64,000 bases of DNA from JAXGXJ01 sp050943595. Lineage in GTDB: Bacteria > Actinomycetota > Thermoleophilia > RBG-16-64-13. Shown here in pieces: positions 34,086 to 42,107 of this stretch. Under the pieces are notes generated by a model, which saw only the letters and a list, made by a program, of their open reading frames with translations, was not told the origin of the DNA and searched no databases. The translations under genes and the position numbers were made by a program. Every line of letters starts with the position of its first letter. Within the stretch, counting starts at the first letter, position 1. The stretch spans positions 1 through 64,000 of the forward strand of contig JBMNPM010000009.1 of assembly GCA_050943595.1 (NCBI GenBank). Direction: 5' to 3'.

Positions 34086-34406
34086 GACAATAAGATTAGC
34101 AGGGTGATAGCAGGGTAGGATGATAGCAGGGGGCGGAGATCGCACCGTGAGATACTCACGTATGAGGCGACATGAGCATGTCGGTGGACAGCTCCAGCCT
34201 TGATATTATCTTAGAATAGAAAAAGTCGACGAGGAGCGGGCCATTCTCGACTCGGTCATGACGTGCGGGTGGATGACCTGGCTCCAATAGGGACCTGACT
34301 CGCGAGCAGGAGCGTGACTCGAGCAGGAGTGCGACTACACCCACGCTGCGGCACCGAGGCGTATTCATCGACACCCAGCAGTTCTGGATCGAAGGAGGCC
34401 CTGACT
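34086..34406. other. Repeat-rich intergenic region upstream of modE-like gene
   Basis: The region separates the divergent Cof and modE-like genes and shows three short direct repeats (AGCAGGG units preceded by GATT or GATA within 34094-34131) and an imperfect 17-bp duplication GAGCAGGAGCGTGACTC at 34304-34337. An AT-rich patch near 34200-34225 (TTGATATTATCTTAGAATAG) is the likeliest promoter area. No gene is convincing here. Confidence 0.5.
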
Positions 34407-34802
34407 ATGAAACTCGACTGCAAGATATGGCTGGAGTACCGGGGCCGGGCTTTCGGAGACGGTCCGGCACGCCTTTTGGATGGGGTTCGACAGATGGGGT
34501 CTCTGCGCAAGGCGGCTGCCGAGCTGGGCATGTCGTACAACAAGGCCTGGCGTATCCTGAACGCCGCCGAGAAGCGGCTGGGCTTTTCCCTCCTCGACCG
34601 CAGCGTTGGTGGTGCATCAGGGGGCGGCTCTCGTCTCACGCCCCAGGCTGAGGATCTGTCGGTCCGGTACCGGGGTCTGATGGCGGATGCCACCCAAGCT
34701 ATGGAGGTCATCTTCGAGCGGCACTTCGGCGATTGGAAGGATCCTTTGCCTGAGGACGCGACTCCCGATGGTGACACACAGGATGGCAACACGCAGGACT
34801 GA
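34407..34802 (+). CDS. ModE-type winged-helix regulator without molybdate-binding domain
   Basis: The 131-residue protein matches the N-terminal domain of ModE: GDGPARLLDGVRQMGSLRKAAAELGMSYNKAWRILNA is spread over residues 17-53 and forms the LysR-like winged helix, followed by LLDRSVGGASGGGSRLTPQ in the wing. The C-terminal MOP/TOBE domains that bind molybdate in full ModE are missing, so it may sense nothing itself or act with another protein. Its tail has a small internal repeat (DGDTQDGNTQD). GAAGGAGG precedes the ATG. It converges on glpK. The FmdE-like gene 1.7 kb away hints at molybdenum or tungsten biology nearby. Confidence 0.8.
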   Translation: MKLDCKIWLEYRGRAFGDGPARLLDGVRQMGSLRKAAAELGMSYNKAWRILNAAEKRLGFSLLDRSVGGASGGGSRLTPQAEDLSVRYRGLMADATQAMEVIFERHFGDWKDPLPEDATPDGDTQDGNTQD

Positions 34803-34838
34803 CCATCCGGCCATCAGTGCGAAACTGGGCGCTCGTGG

Positions 34839-36350
34839 CTACTCGTGTGCCCACTCCCGAGTCCGTGCTACGGCACGGAGCCATCGCTCGTACGACTTCT
34901 CGAGGGCCGGGTCGGCTGCTCTAGGCGTGAACACCCGGTCGTCGCGGGCCATGCGGGCCACATCGTCGAGCGACCACAGGCCTACACCGACACCGGCCAA
35001 CGCAGCCGCTCCTAATGCGGTCGCCTCCCGTGTCTGCTGCCGCTGCACGGGAAGACGTAGCGTGTCGGCCTGCAGCTGCAAGAGGAAGTCATCAGCACTG
35101 GCTCCTCCATCCACCTTGAGCGTGGTGGGTCGCATGCCCGCATCCTCGATCATCGCCTCCAACACGGCGCGCGTCTGGTAGCAGATGGCCTCTTCGGTTG
35201 CCCGGGCGATGTGGGCCCTGGAGGTTCCCTGCGTTAGGCCGATTAGCAGCCCTCGTGCCGCCGGGTCCCAGAAGGGGGCGCCCAGGCCGGTCAGGGCCGG
35301 TACGAAGTGGACGTCGCCGGTGTCGGTCACTGTCGCCGCCAAGGGACCGATATCTGCTGCCGAGTCGATCAAACCCAGCCCATCTCTCAACCATTGGATG
35401 GCCGCTCCCGCTATGAATACCGACCCTTCGAGGGCGTAGCTAATGTTTTCTCGGCCTGGTCCTAAACCCCAAGCGACCGTGCCCACCAGTCCGTGGGTTG
35501 AAACCACCGGTTGTCGGCCCACGTTTAGGAGGAGGAAGCAGCCTGTGCCGTAGGTGATCTTCGCCTGTCCGGGGGCGAAACAGGCCTGACCGAAGAGGGC
35601 GGCCTGCTGGTCGCCGCATATACCGGCGATAGGAACCTCCGCCCCAAAGAGGGCGCGGTCACTGTAGCCGGCCACACCCGCTGAGGGGACCGGACGGGGT
35701 AGGATGCCTGCCGGTATCCCGAAGAGCTTGAGCAGGGCCGGGTCCCAGTCCAGCCGGTGGATGTCGAACAACATGGTGCGCGAGGCGTTACTGAAGTCGG
35801 TCACGTGCGTCCGGCCACCCGTGAGGCGCCAGACGAGGAAGCTGTCAACCGTGCCCGCCCGTAGGCGGCCTCGGCGTAGCAACGCCGGAGCCTCGGCACA
35901 GTGGGCTAGGAGCCACTCGAGCTTGCCGGCGCTGAAGTAAGGATCAAGGCGCAGGCCCGTCCTCTCGCGCACGTACGTCTCGTGCCCTTCGGCCTGCAAC
36001 CGGCGGCAGCGGGCAGATGTCCGCCGGCACTGCCATACGATGGCGTTGCTCAGAGGGATGCCTGTCTGTGCATCCCAGAGGAGGGCCGTCTCGCGCTGGT
36101 TAGCCACTCCGATGGCTGCAAGGTCGGCTCCGGAACGGCCCGCCTGATTGAGGGCCTCCTGGGCGGCGTGCATCTGCCCCTGCCAGATCTCCTCAGCATC
36201 GTGTTCCACCCAGCCTTCGTGCGGATAGTACTGTGGTAGGGGTCTGCGACCGAGGCCCAGCACTCGGCCGTCCTTGTCAATGACCAAAGCACGAGAACTC
36301 GTCGTCCCTTGGTCGAGAACAAGGATGACGTGTCGATGGGGGATCGCCAT
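34839..36350 (-). CDS. glpK: Glycerol kinase
   Basis: The 503-residue FGGY kinase has VLDQGTTSSRALVIDKDG (ATP), EGWVEHDAEEIW, ICGDQQAALFGQ, TYGTGCFLLLNVG, and the FGGY signature region around GLIGLTQGTS in its variant GLLIGLTQGTSRAHIARA. It phosphorylates glycerol to glycerol-3-phosphate. No glpF or glpD is adjacent. A frame-wide homology to GlpK and the normal length leave little doubt about the family, though closely related sugar kinases are possible. Confidence 0.93.
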   Translation of the reverse strand: MAIPHRHVILVLDQGTTSSRALVIDKDGRVLGLGRRPLPQYYPHEGWVEHDAEEIWQGQMHAAQEALNQAGRSGADLAAIGVANQRETALLWDAQTGIPLSNAIVWQCRRTSARCRRLQAEGHETYVRERTGLRLDPYFSAGKLEWLLAHCAEAPALLRRGRLRAGTVDSFLVWRLTGGRTHVTDFSNASRTMLFDIHRLDWDPALLKLFGIPAGILPRPVPSAGVAGYSDRALFGAEVPIAGICGDQQAALFGQACFAPGQAKITYGTGCFLLLNVGRQPVVSTHGLVGTVAWGLGPGRENISYALEGSVFIAGAAIQWLRDGLGLIDSAADIGPLAATVTDTGDVHFVPALTGLGAPFWDPAARGLLIGLTQGTSRAHIARATEEAICYQTRAVLEAMIEDAGMRPTTLKVDGGASADDFLLQLQADTLRLPVQRQQTREATALGAAALAGVGVGLWSLDDVARMARDDRVFTPRAADPALEKSYERWLRAVARTREWAHE

Positions 36351-36438
36351 AGTGACTCCTCGGGAATCCAGAATCAGCAGGTCCCAGCCAGCTTCGTTGC
36401 TGCCGTTATTGTCCTATACTCGACTATAACGGTGCCAA

Positions 36439-36468
36439 TCTCCTACATAATCGTCTCCTACATAATCG
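36439..36468. repeat. 15-bp perfect tandem duplication
   Basis: TCTCCTACATAATCG occurs twice head to tail, 11 bases before the FmdE-like start codon, between divergent glpK and the FmdE-like gene. It could be a duplicated operator half or a slippage product. Confidence 0.85.
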
Positions 36469-36479
36469 GGGTGGAGGGT

Positions 36480-37028
36480 ATGAGAACGCTGGAAGAAGAT
36501 CTGCAGGCCGCTCGGGAGTTCCATGGACATCTCTGCCATGGCATGGTTATGGGCGTGCGCATGGCCCGCTACGCGTGCCTGGAGCTGGGCATCGACGATC
36601 CCCTACAGTACCGGGACCTCATAGTCTATGTGGAGATGGACCGCTGTGCCAGCGATGCCGTATCGGTTGTCACTGGTGTCACTCTGGGGAGACGACGTCT
36701 CAAGTGGGTTGATTACGGTAAGTTGGCTGCGACCTTCGTCGATCTGGGCAGTGGGAACGCCATCCGTATGGCTCCGAAGCCGGACGTACCTCATGCGGGC
36801 TCCGACGACGATCCCGCAACGTTCTGGGACGACTGGAGCGACGAGCAGCTCTTCAGTTGCACTCCGGTAGATATTGACGTGCCGCTGCAGGACAGGCCGG
36901 GGAGACCTATCCGGACGGTTGTGTGTGCGAAATGCGGCGAGCAGGTGCAGGACGGGCGCGACGTGGAGTATGACGGCCAGCTGTTATGCCGCAGTTGCGT
37001 TGGAGGGGCGTACTACTCCACTATCTAA
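36480..37028 (+). CDS. FmdE-family protein with C-terminal zinc finger
   Basis: The 182-residue protein begins with the FmdE signature EFHGHLCHGMVMGVRMARYA, continues YVEMDRCASDAVSVVTGVTLGRR and ends in a zinc finger VCAKCGEQVQDGRDVEYDGQ...CRSC. FmdE is named for a subunit of molybdenum formylmethanofuran dehydrogenase, but bacterial homologues accompany molybdoenzyme maturation or transport and their role is unclear. I start at the ATG after GTGGAGGGT. A duplicated 15-bp sequence lies just upstream. No formylmethanofuran genes are present here. Confidence 0.85.
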   Translation: MRTLEEDLQAAREFHGHLCHGMVMGVRMARYACLELGIDDPLQYRDLIVYVEMDRCASDAVSVVTGVTLGRRRLKWVDYGKLAATFVDLGSGNAIRMAPKPDVPHAGSDDDPATFWDDWSDEQLFSCTPVDIDVPLQDRPGRPIRTVVCAKCGEQVQDGRDVEYDGQLLCRSCVGGAYYSTI

Positions 37029-37068
37029 GAGGCGGGCTGTTCGACAACCTGCTGGGGGTCTAGGTCGG

Positions 37069-37093
37069 CGTGCCGCGGCTCGTCCGCGGCACG
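37069..37093. terminator. Hairpin between convergent genes
   Basis: CGTGCCGCGG pairs perfectly with CCGCGGCACG across a 5-base loop. It lies between the stop codons of the FmdE-like gene and the VanW gene and could serve both directions, although neither side has a proper T-tract. Confidence 0.5.
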
Positions 37094-37097
37094 TTAA

Positions 37098-39044
37098 CTA
37101 TCGTGTCGTACTGGTACTGGTATGGGCTGCCGTGGTGGAGGTGGTGGACTTTGTCGTAGTCACAGTGGCTTTGGCGGTAGTACTGGCGGTACTGGTACTG
37201 GTGGTACTGGTACTGGTGGTACTGACAGTGGTTGTCGAGGCTGTCCCCACCTCGATTTTTTGCGGGATCATGGGATAGGTGCTGACAAAGGTGTCGGTGT
37301 GGACCACCGCGCCGTCCGGAAGCTTAACCGTGCGCACCACCTTCAGCTGCCTGCCGGTCTGGCCGCCTGTGGTTACGACCTTCTGTCCGGCAGGTAGGCG
37401 TGGATTGCGAACGGTGACGGTCGTTCTGGCCACAACGTTGTAGAAGTCGCTTGTTGTGTATGTCACCTTGCGTCCTTCGTCCGTCCCGTAGATGACGAAG
37501 GTGGTGGTGATACCGTCCGAGGTGCCACGGACGAGGATGGAGTGCCTCATATCGTTCTTAAAGCACATGTTGGGGCCGCCGGCGCTCACGGTGGCGTCGC
37601 GGCCCTTTGGGTAGTGTGAGATGTAGAGAGAGTGGTTCTTGCGCTCGACGATCTCCAGACCGGCGAAGAAGGCGGCGTTGAAGAGAGTGGTCGACACCTG
37701 GCAGATACCGCCGCCGAACACATCCTCCAGCTTGCCTCCCCCCACGATGCCGGGAGCGGTTGTATAGCCGCGGGCCGCGGTGCGGGGACCGATCCGGCGG
37801 TCGAAGTCGTATATCTCACCCGGGGCGAGGATGACGTCACTCGCGTATTTGGTGGTGATCCGGACGTTGGTTTGCCGGTTGCTGGTGCCGGTGTACTGTG
37901 TCGTGTAGCTTCCCAGTTTTTCTTTGATGCCCAGGGCTTCTGCCTCAGCCGTAGTGCGACCCGGCTCGATGGTGGTGATCGTCACTGCTGCCGTGCGCTC
38001 GCCGGTCTTGCGCGCGGCTTCCAAGAGTGCCGCGGCCGTTTTGGCCGCGTCGAGTTTCTTGCCCACTACCGCCGGTACGACCGAGGCTTTCTCACCGTCG
38101 GTCTTGAAGAAGGCATCCACCGCCTTGACGGCTACTTCTTTTGCGATGGAGTTGAGCAACGGTTCCATCTTGGCCCGCTCAAGGAGAGGTACCAATGTAG
38201 CTACGCCGTTGTCATCCTTGATCGTGAAACTCATGTAGGATTTTATCTGCTCAGGAGTTACCGTCCACTTCTGGTCGCCGGAAGTCAGTACGACCGGAGC
38301 GCTGATCATGACTTTGGCTTGAGCGACGGCTTGATTGGTGTCCTCTGCGCCTACGACCGGCTCCTCCGTCTTGATTGGTATGGGTAGTGATGCGGCGCGT
38401 AGGGCGGTGGCCAGTCTCTTGACCTCTGTGCGCAACCGGTCGATGTCCACCACCCGTCCAGCCTGTCCTTCGACCAGTTTGATCTCACCATCTTTGAAGG
38501 CAAGGCCTGCGTTCACAGGGGGTACGTCAATCTGGCCGGCTATCTTCGCCAAGGCGGCGTCCAACTTGGTGTCGTCCACTGCGGCGCGTAGGGGTATGTC
38601 TATGCCGCTAAAATATAGCTTGAAGCGTTTGCCGAGTTTGGTGAGGATGTTGCCCTCGCGGGAGGCGGCCATGGCCGCGGACACCGTACCGGTTGTGTCA
38701 ACCGTGGTGCCCAGGTCTTCGGCTTTGAGTTCCCAGGTCTTGTCTTCGTTGGTGAGGGTGATGTTCCGCTTCTGGGCGTTTTCTGCCAATGCCTTTACGC
38801 GGGAGGCGGCTGCTTCCTCGGTCAGGCCGCCCATCGCCCGGCCGGCGATGCTTACTCCCGCGTGCACCTTGTTGTGGTAGGCGGCGGAGTCTATTACGAT
38901 GGCCAGCACCACTATGGCTACGATGACCCCGATAGCTATGATGATGCGGGTACGGACGCGGCTACGGCCTCGCCCGGCGATGCGTGATTCCGTCAAGAAA
39001 AGCCTGCTCCTGGATTTGAAGTCGCCACAAGATAGCAGATGCAC
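37098..39044 (-). CDS. VanW-family cell-wall protein with PG_binding_4 domains
   Basis: The 648-residue protein has an N-terminal membrane anchor (IIIAIGVIVAIVVLAIVID), two peptidoglycan-binding (PG_binding_4-like) domains at about residues 55-330, a VanW domain with EIYDFDRRIGPRTAARGY and GGGICQVSTTLFNAAFFAGL, and a G5-like segment (VVRTVKLPDGAVVHTDTF). The last 60 residues are almost only Ser, Thr and Ala from repeated GGTACTGGT-type triplets. VanW proteins are surface-exposed and associated with glycopeptide or cell-wall modification, function not settled. The start is uncertain: the N-terminal 30 residues are weak. Confidence 0.85.
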   Translation of the reverse strand: MHLLSCGDFKSRSRLFLTESRIAGRGRSRVRTRIIIAIGVIVAIVVLAIVIDSAAYHNKVHAGVSIAGRAMGGLTEEAAASRVKALAENAQKRNITLTNEDKTWELKAEDLGTTVDTTGTVSAAMAASREGNILTKLGKRFKLYFSGIDIPLRAAVDDTKLDAALAKIAGQIDVPPVNAGLAFKDGEIKLVEGQAGRVVDIDRLRTEVKRLATALRAASLPIPIKTEEPVVGAEDTNQAVAQAKVMISAPVVLTSGDQKWTVTPEQIKSYMSFTIKDDNGVATLVPLLERAKMEPLLNSIAKEVAVKAVDAFFKTDGEKASVVPAVVGKKLDAAKTAAALLEAARKTGERTAAVTITTIEPGRTTAEAEALGIKEKLGSYTTQYTGTSNRQTNVRITTKYASDVILAPGEIYDFDRRIGPRTAARGYTTAPGIVGGGKLEDVFGGGICQVSTTLFNAAFFAGLEIVERKNHSLYISHYPKGRDATVSAGGPNMCFKNDMRHSILVRGTSDGITTTFVIYGTDEGRKVTYTTSDFYNVVARTTVTVRNPRLPAGQKVVTTGGQTGRQLKVVRTVKLPDGAVVHTDTFVSTYPMIPQKIEVGTASTTTVSTTSTSTTSTSTASTTAKATVTTTKSTTSTTAAHTSTSTTR

Positions 39045-39100
39045 GGAGGATCGTGAGCATTCCGATCTTCACACATGTTGTGTTTTTCTTCATGCGCGCT

Positions 39101-39136
39101 GTGCCGGGTGGGGCTTCGTTTTTCAGCAGCCCTCTA
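39101..39136 (-). repeat. Truncated dispersed repeat
   Basis: GTGCCGGGTGGGGCTTCGTT followed by TTTCAGCAGCCCTCTAG corresponds to the outer left arm of the repeat family in reverse orientation. It lies between the divergent VanW and birA genes. Confidence 0.65.
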
Positions 39137-39177
39137 GGAATCCTGGCAGCGGCCGGGTCCGTCTATGAGCGGGCTGG

Positions 39178-40332
39178 ATGCATGAGCCTATAGGCGGGGA
39201 GGGTTCTCTGCGCGTAGCGCTGGCCCGTGGTGTGGTGGATCCCGGGTTGGCTCAGCGGTTGCGTATTGTGGCGCACCTGGAGGGTGGAGCAGCTTCGAAC
39301 CTGGAGCGACTGGAGAAGGAAGCTGTATCGGGGCAGACGCTGGGGGAGGTCTTAGGCCTGTCGCGGGCGGCCGTCCACAAGCACATCGACCACTTGCGCT
39401 CCCTTGGTTTCGTCATAGAGTCGGTGGTTGGTTTGGGATACCGGCTGGCGGCTCCCTTTACTGACCTTCTCGCCGCTGAAGCAGTACTGCCCTTCCTGTT
39501 GCCGGACCTTCGGAAAGAACAACTCTGGATGGCCGGACTACCCTACCTGTATCGGCAGGAGTGCGACTCCACCAACCGGGTTATCCGACAGGTGATTAAA
39601 GATGAGGCTTCTCCCCCAGGCATGGTGGTGGTCACCGATCATCAAACCCATGGCCGGGGAAGGCTGGATCGTGTGTGGCGTGACCAAGTGGGCAAAGACC
39701 TGATGTTCTCTCTCTTCCTGCGACCTTCGATTGCTCCCGGCCAGGCCCATCTTTTGTCATTGGCTGCTGCTCTGGCCGTCGCGGAGACCGTGGAGGCGTT
39801 TGTTGGTCTTGAAGAGACGGTGAGCGTGAAGTGGCCCAACGATGTGATGATTGGTGATCGGAAGGCATGTGGGATCCTTCTGGAGGGGGCCATGGACGGG
39901 GACAGGCTGCGCTGGGTCATCGTCGGCGTAGGCCTTAACGTCAACAGTGACCCGGCTGTAGCTGCCGGTGTCATCGCGCGAGAGGATCACGGAAGCTTGG
40001 GCTCGCGGCCATGGCCGGTGTCGTTGCACGCGGTGCTTGGCTCGATGGTCCCGCGGGCCCCGCTTCTGGTGGCACTTCTGCGACGGTTGACCGCCCGGTG
40101 CACCGATCTGGAGCAGCCCGGAGGCATGTCTTCTGTCCTTGAAAGTCTGGCGGAGCGCGATTTTCTGGCCGGTCGGCATGTGGAGGTATTTCAGGGTGGA
40201 GACCCGCAGCGGGCCATAGTGGGCGAGGCGGCTGGTATTGGCGCCGAGGGACAGTTGCTGGTGCGTCTACCTTCCGGGGGGGTCACGGCTGTTTTTGCCG
40301 GAGACGTCAACCATACTCGTCAGAGACGTTGA
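39178..40332 (+). CDS. birA: Bifunctional biotin-protein ligase/biotin operon repressor
   Basis: The N-terminal winged helix (about residues 35-85: SGQTLGEVLGLSRAAVHKHI) is followed by the ligase domain with the biotinyl-adenylate loop DHQTHGRGRLDRVW, VSVKWPNDVMIGDRKACGIL and VGVGLNVNSDP, and a C-terminal SH3-like cap (REGxx-type EAAGIGAEGQLLV). It attaches biotin to carboxylase carriers and represses biotin genes. The usual GRGRRGR is GRGRLDR here. bioY follows directly, a natural target. The start is uncertain because no clear ribosome-binding site precedes the ATG. Confidence 0.93.
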   Translation: MHEPIGGEGSLRVALARGVVDPGLAQRLRIVAHLEGGAASNLERLEKEAVSGQTLGEVLGLSRAAVHKHIDHLRSLGFVIESVVGLGYRLAAPFTDLLAAEAVLPFLLPDLRKEQLWMAGLPYLYRQECDSTNRVIRQVIKDEASPPGMVVVTDHQTHGRGRLDRVWRDQVGKDLMFSLFLRPSIAPGQAHLLSLAAALAVAETVEAFVGLEETVSVKWPNDVMIGDRKACGILLEGAMDGDRLRWVIVGVGLNVNSDPAVAAGVIAREDHGSLGSRPWPVSLHAVLGSMVPRAPLLVALLRRLTARCTDLEQPGGMSSVLESLAERDFLAGRHVEVFQGGDPQRAIVGEAAGIGAEGQLLVRLPSGGVTAVFAGDVNHTRQRR

Positions 40333-40358
40333 CAGCGTTCTTACTGGTCTTGTAGACT
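40329..40358 (+). promoter_or_regulatory. bioY promoter
   Basis: A perfect TTGACA (40329-40334) overlaps the birA stop codon and is followed after 18 bp by TAGACT (40353-40358). This gives bioY its own start point within the birA end, where BirA might act; no BirA box with two clear half-sites could be identified. Confidence 0.55.
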
Positions 40359-40394
40359 CCGCGCGTACTGCATACGCACGTGGGAGGATCGATC

Positions 40395-41108
40395 ATGAGG
40401 GGCATCACATCAGGTGGGAAGACTTTGGGAGCGCCTGATGGTGCCGGCACTTTGGTTGCTCGTCCGGGGCGGCCTGGACTCGCCCTGTCCGGTCTTCAGA
40501 AGACAGTGGTTCTCCTCGCTGCGGTCGGTCTGCTCAGTGCGAGTGCTTGGGTCTCGGTGCCGTTTTACCCTGTGCCTCTCACCATGCAGACTTTGGCCGT
40601 CCTTCTCATCGGTGGGCTGCTTGGTCCCAGGTTGGGAGCCTCTGCTGTTGCGAGTTACATAGCGCTCGGCCTCGTTGGGGCGCCTGTCTTCCACAATGGT
40701 TTGGCCGGTCCGGCCGTCATCGCTGGGCCTACCGGAGGGTACTTGGTCGGCTTTGTGGCAGCTGCGTTTCTCATGGGGCTGGCCGTGCGCTGGGCCGGCA
40801 GGGTGGGTTCTGGTGCGGTGCGGCAGGGGCAGGATGAATGGGGCCGCGCGACGGACGTCCGAGAGGCGTCGCTCACCGGCCGGGCTTCGCTCCTGGTCTT
40901 GGTTCTCGGCGTGGCGGCGGCCAGTGTCGCGATCTACGCGGTAGGCATCCCCTGGTTGGCGATCATCACCGGTGGCGATCTTCATACGGCCTTTACCGTG
41001 GGGGCGGTGCCCTTTGTGTTGGGCGACCTGCTCAAAGGGGCTGTAGCTATCGCGACTCTCATGTGGGGTGGGGGTCTGTTGGTGCGTAGGGGGGTTCTGC
41101 TTCCTTGA
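40395..41108 (+). CDS. bioY: BioY biotin transporter (ECF S component)
   Basis: The 237-residue membrane protein has BioY features: SVPFYPVPLTMQTLAVLLIG, GGLLGPRLGASAVASYIALGLVGAPVF, and AGPTGGYLVGFVAAAFLMG. It is the substrate-binding unit of an energy-coupling-factor transporter for biotin; EcfAT modules are not in the window. A loop of about 40 residues between helices (GRVGSGAVRQGQDEWGR...) is longer than usual. Start at the ATG after GGGAGGA. Genetic linkage with birA supports the assignment. Confidence 0.92.
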   Translation: MRGITSGGKTLGAPDGAGTLVARPGRPGLALSGLQKTVVLLAAVGLLSASAWVSVPFYPVPLTMQTLAVLLIGGLLGPRLGASAVASYIALGLVGAPVFHNGLAGPAVIAGPTGGYLVGFVAAAFLMGLAVRWAGRVGSGAVRQGQDEWGRATDVREASLTGRASLLVLVLGVAAASVAIYAVGIPWLAIITGGDLHTAFTVGAVPFVLGDLLKGAVAIATLMWGGGLLVRRGVLLP

Positions 41109-41276
41109 CGAGACGCTGGCTTCTTGGTTGGGGTCCTTCTGCCTGCGGGGTCCTTTCGCCTGATGTGATTCACGCGATCCCGGTTCTTCTCTGTCTCCAA
41201 GGCTTGTGAAAGCTGCGTAGGTGAGGGTATCCTGCGGGACGACAGTGTCCGCGGTGAAAGGTAGCTGGGTCGGCCC

Positions 41277-42095
41277 TTGAATGTCCTCGATGCTCTCGTA
41301 CTCGGTGTAGTCCAGGGGGCTACCGAGTTTCTTCCCGTGTCGAGTTCGGGTCATCTGGTCCTCATACCGGAGTTCTTCAATATCCCGGCTCCCACGCTCG
41401 GTTTCGACATTCTCGTCCATTTGGCGACGCTGGTAGCCGTAGTCGGCTACTTCATGGGCGATGTGGTCAAGATAGTGGTATCCATCGTCGCTCCTAAGCG
41501 AATGGAGCGGACTGAGGTCGTGTACTGGCGGCGACTGTTTCTCTGGCTGGTGATAGGAACGGTGCCTGCCGCTTTGGCGGGTGTCCTGTTCGGCAGTTTC
41601 TTCGAGGGGCTGTTCTCCAGCACTCTGGCTGTTGGTATCTTCTTGGTGGTCACCTGTCTACTTCTGACCGGAGCCGATGCCGTCCTCGATCGTATGCGGC
41701 GGCGCATAGAGGGGCTTGGGCGCATGCGGGCTCAGGACGCCCTTATCATCGGCTTCTACCAGGCACTGGCTATCGCTCCGGGGGTGAGCCGCTCGGGAGC
41801 CACCATCTGCGCCGGTATCTTTTTGGGCTTCGACCGACCCACGGCGGCTCGTTTCTCGTTCCTGCTCAGTATCCCCGTCATCCTGGGGGCCTTTCTCGTT
41901 AACCTGGGCGATATCTCCATGGCTTTCGCCGGTGCCGATGGGCTTGCCTATGTGGTGGGTGCAATATCCGCAGCTGTTTCGGGATTCCTGGCCGTGTCTT
42001 TTTTGATGCGTTATCTGAGTAGACACAGGCTGCGTGTGTTCGCCGTCTATACGGCGGTCGTGGGCGTGATCGTGATCGTTCTTTCACTCATATAA
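41277..42095 (+). CDS. uppP: Undecaprenyl-diphosphatase
   Basis: The 272-residue BacA/UppP membrane enzyme has the two active-site motifs LGVVQGATEFLPVSSSGHL and PGVSRSGATICAGIFLGFDR. It dephosphorylates undecaprenyl pyrophosphate to recycle the lipid carrier for peptidoglycan synthesis. Start is TTG, giving MNVLDALVLG; no better upstream codon is visible and the ribosome-binding site is weak. The polysaccharide deacetylase gene follows after 12 bases, and may be co-transcribed; both act on the envelope. Confidence 0.93.
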   Translation: MNVLDALVLGVVQGATEFLPVSSSGHLVLIPEFFNIPAPTLGFDILVHLATLVAVVGYFMGDVVKIVVSIVAPKRMERTEVVYWRRLFLWLVIGTVPAALAGVLFGSFFEGLFSSTLAVGIFLVVTCLLLTGADAVLDRMRRRIEGLGRMRAQDALIIGFYQALAIAPGVSRSGATICAGIFLGFDRPTAARFSFLLSIPVILGAFLVNLGDISMAFAGADGLAYVVGAISAAVSGFLAVSFLMRYLSRHRLRVFAVYTAVVGVIVIVLSLI

Positions 42096-42107
42096 GAAGG
42101 AGGCTTC

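Noticed and set aside
37122..37250. Possible CRISPR-like array
   Set aside because: The units are short triplet-based repeats in the reading frame of the VanW tail, without spacers.
40410..41420. 336-codon frame antisense to bioY
   Set aside because: Very Arg/Pro/Gln-rich peptide without domains, opposite a clear transporter gene.
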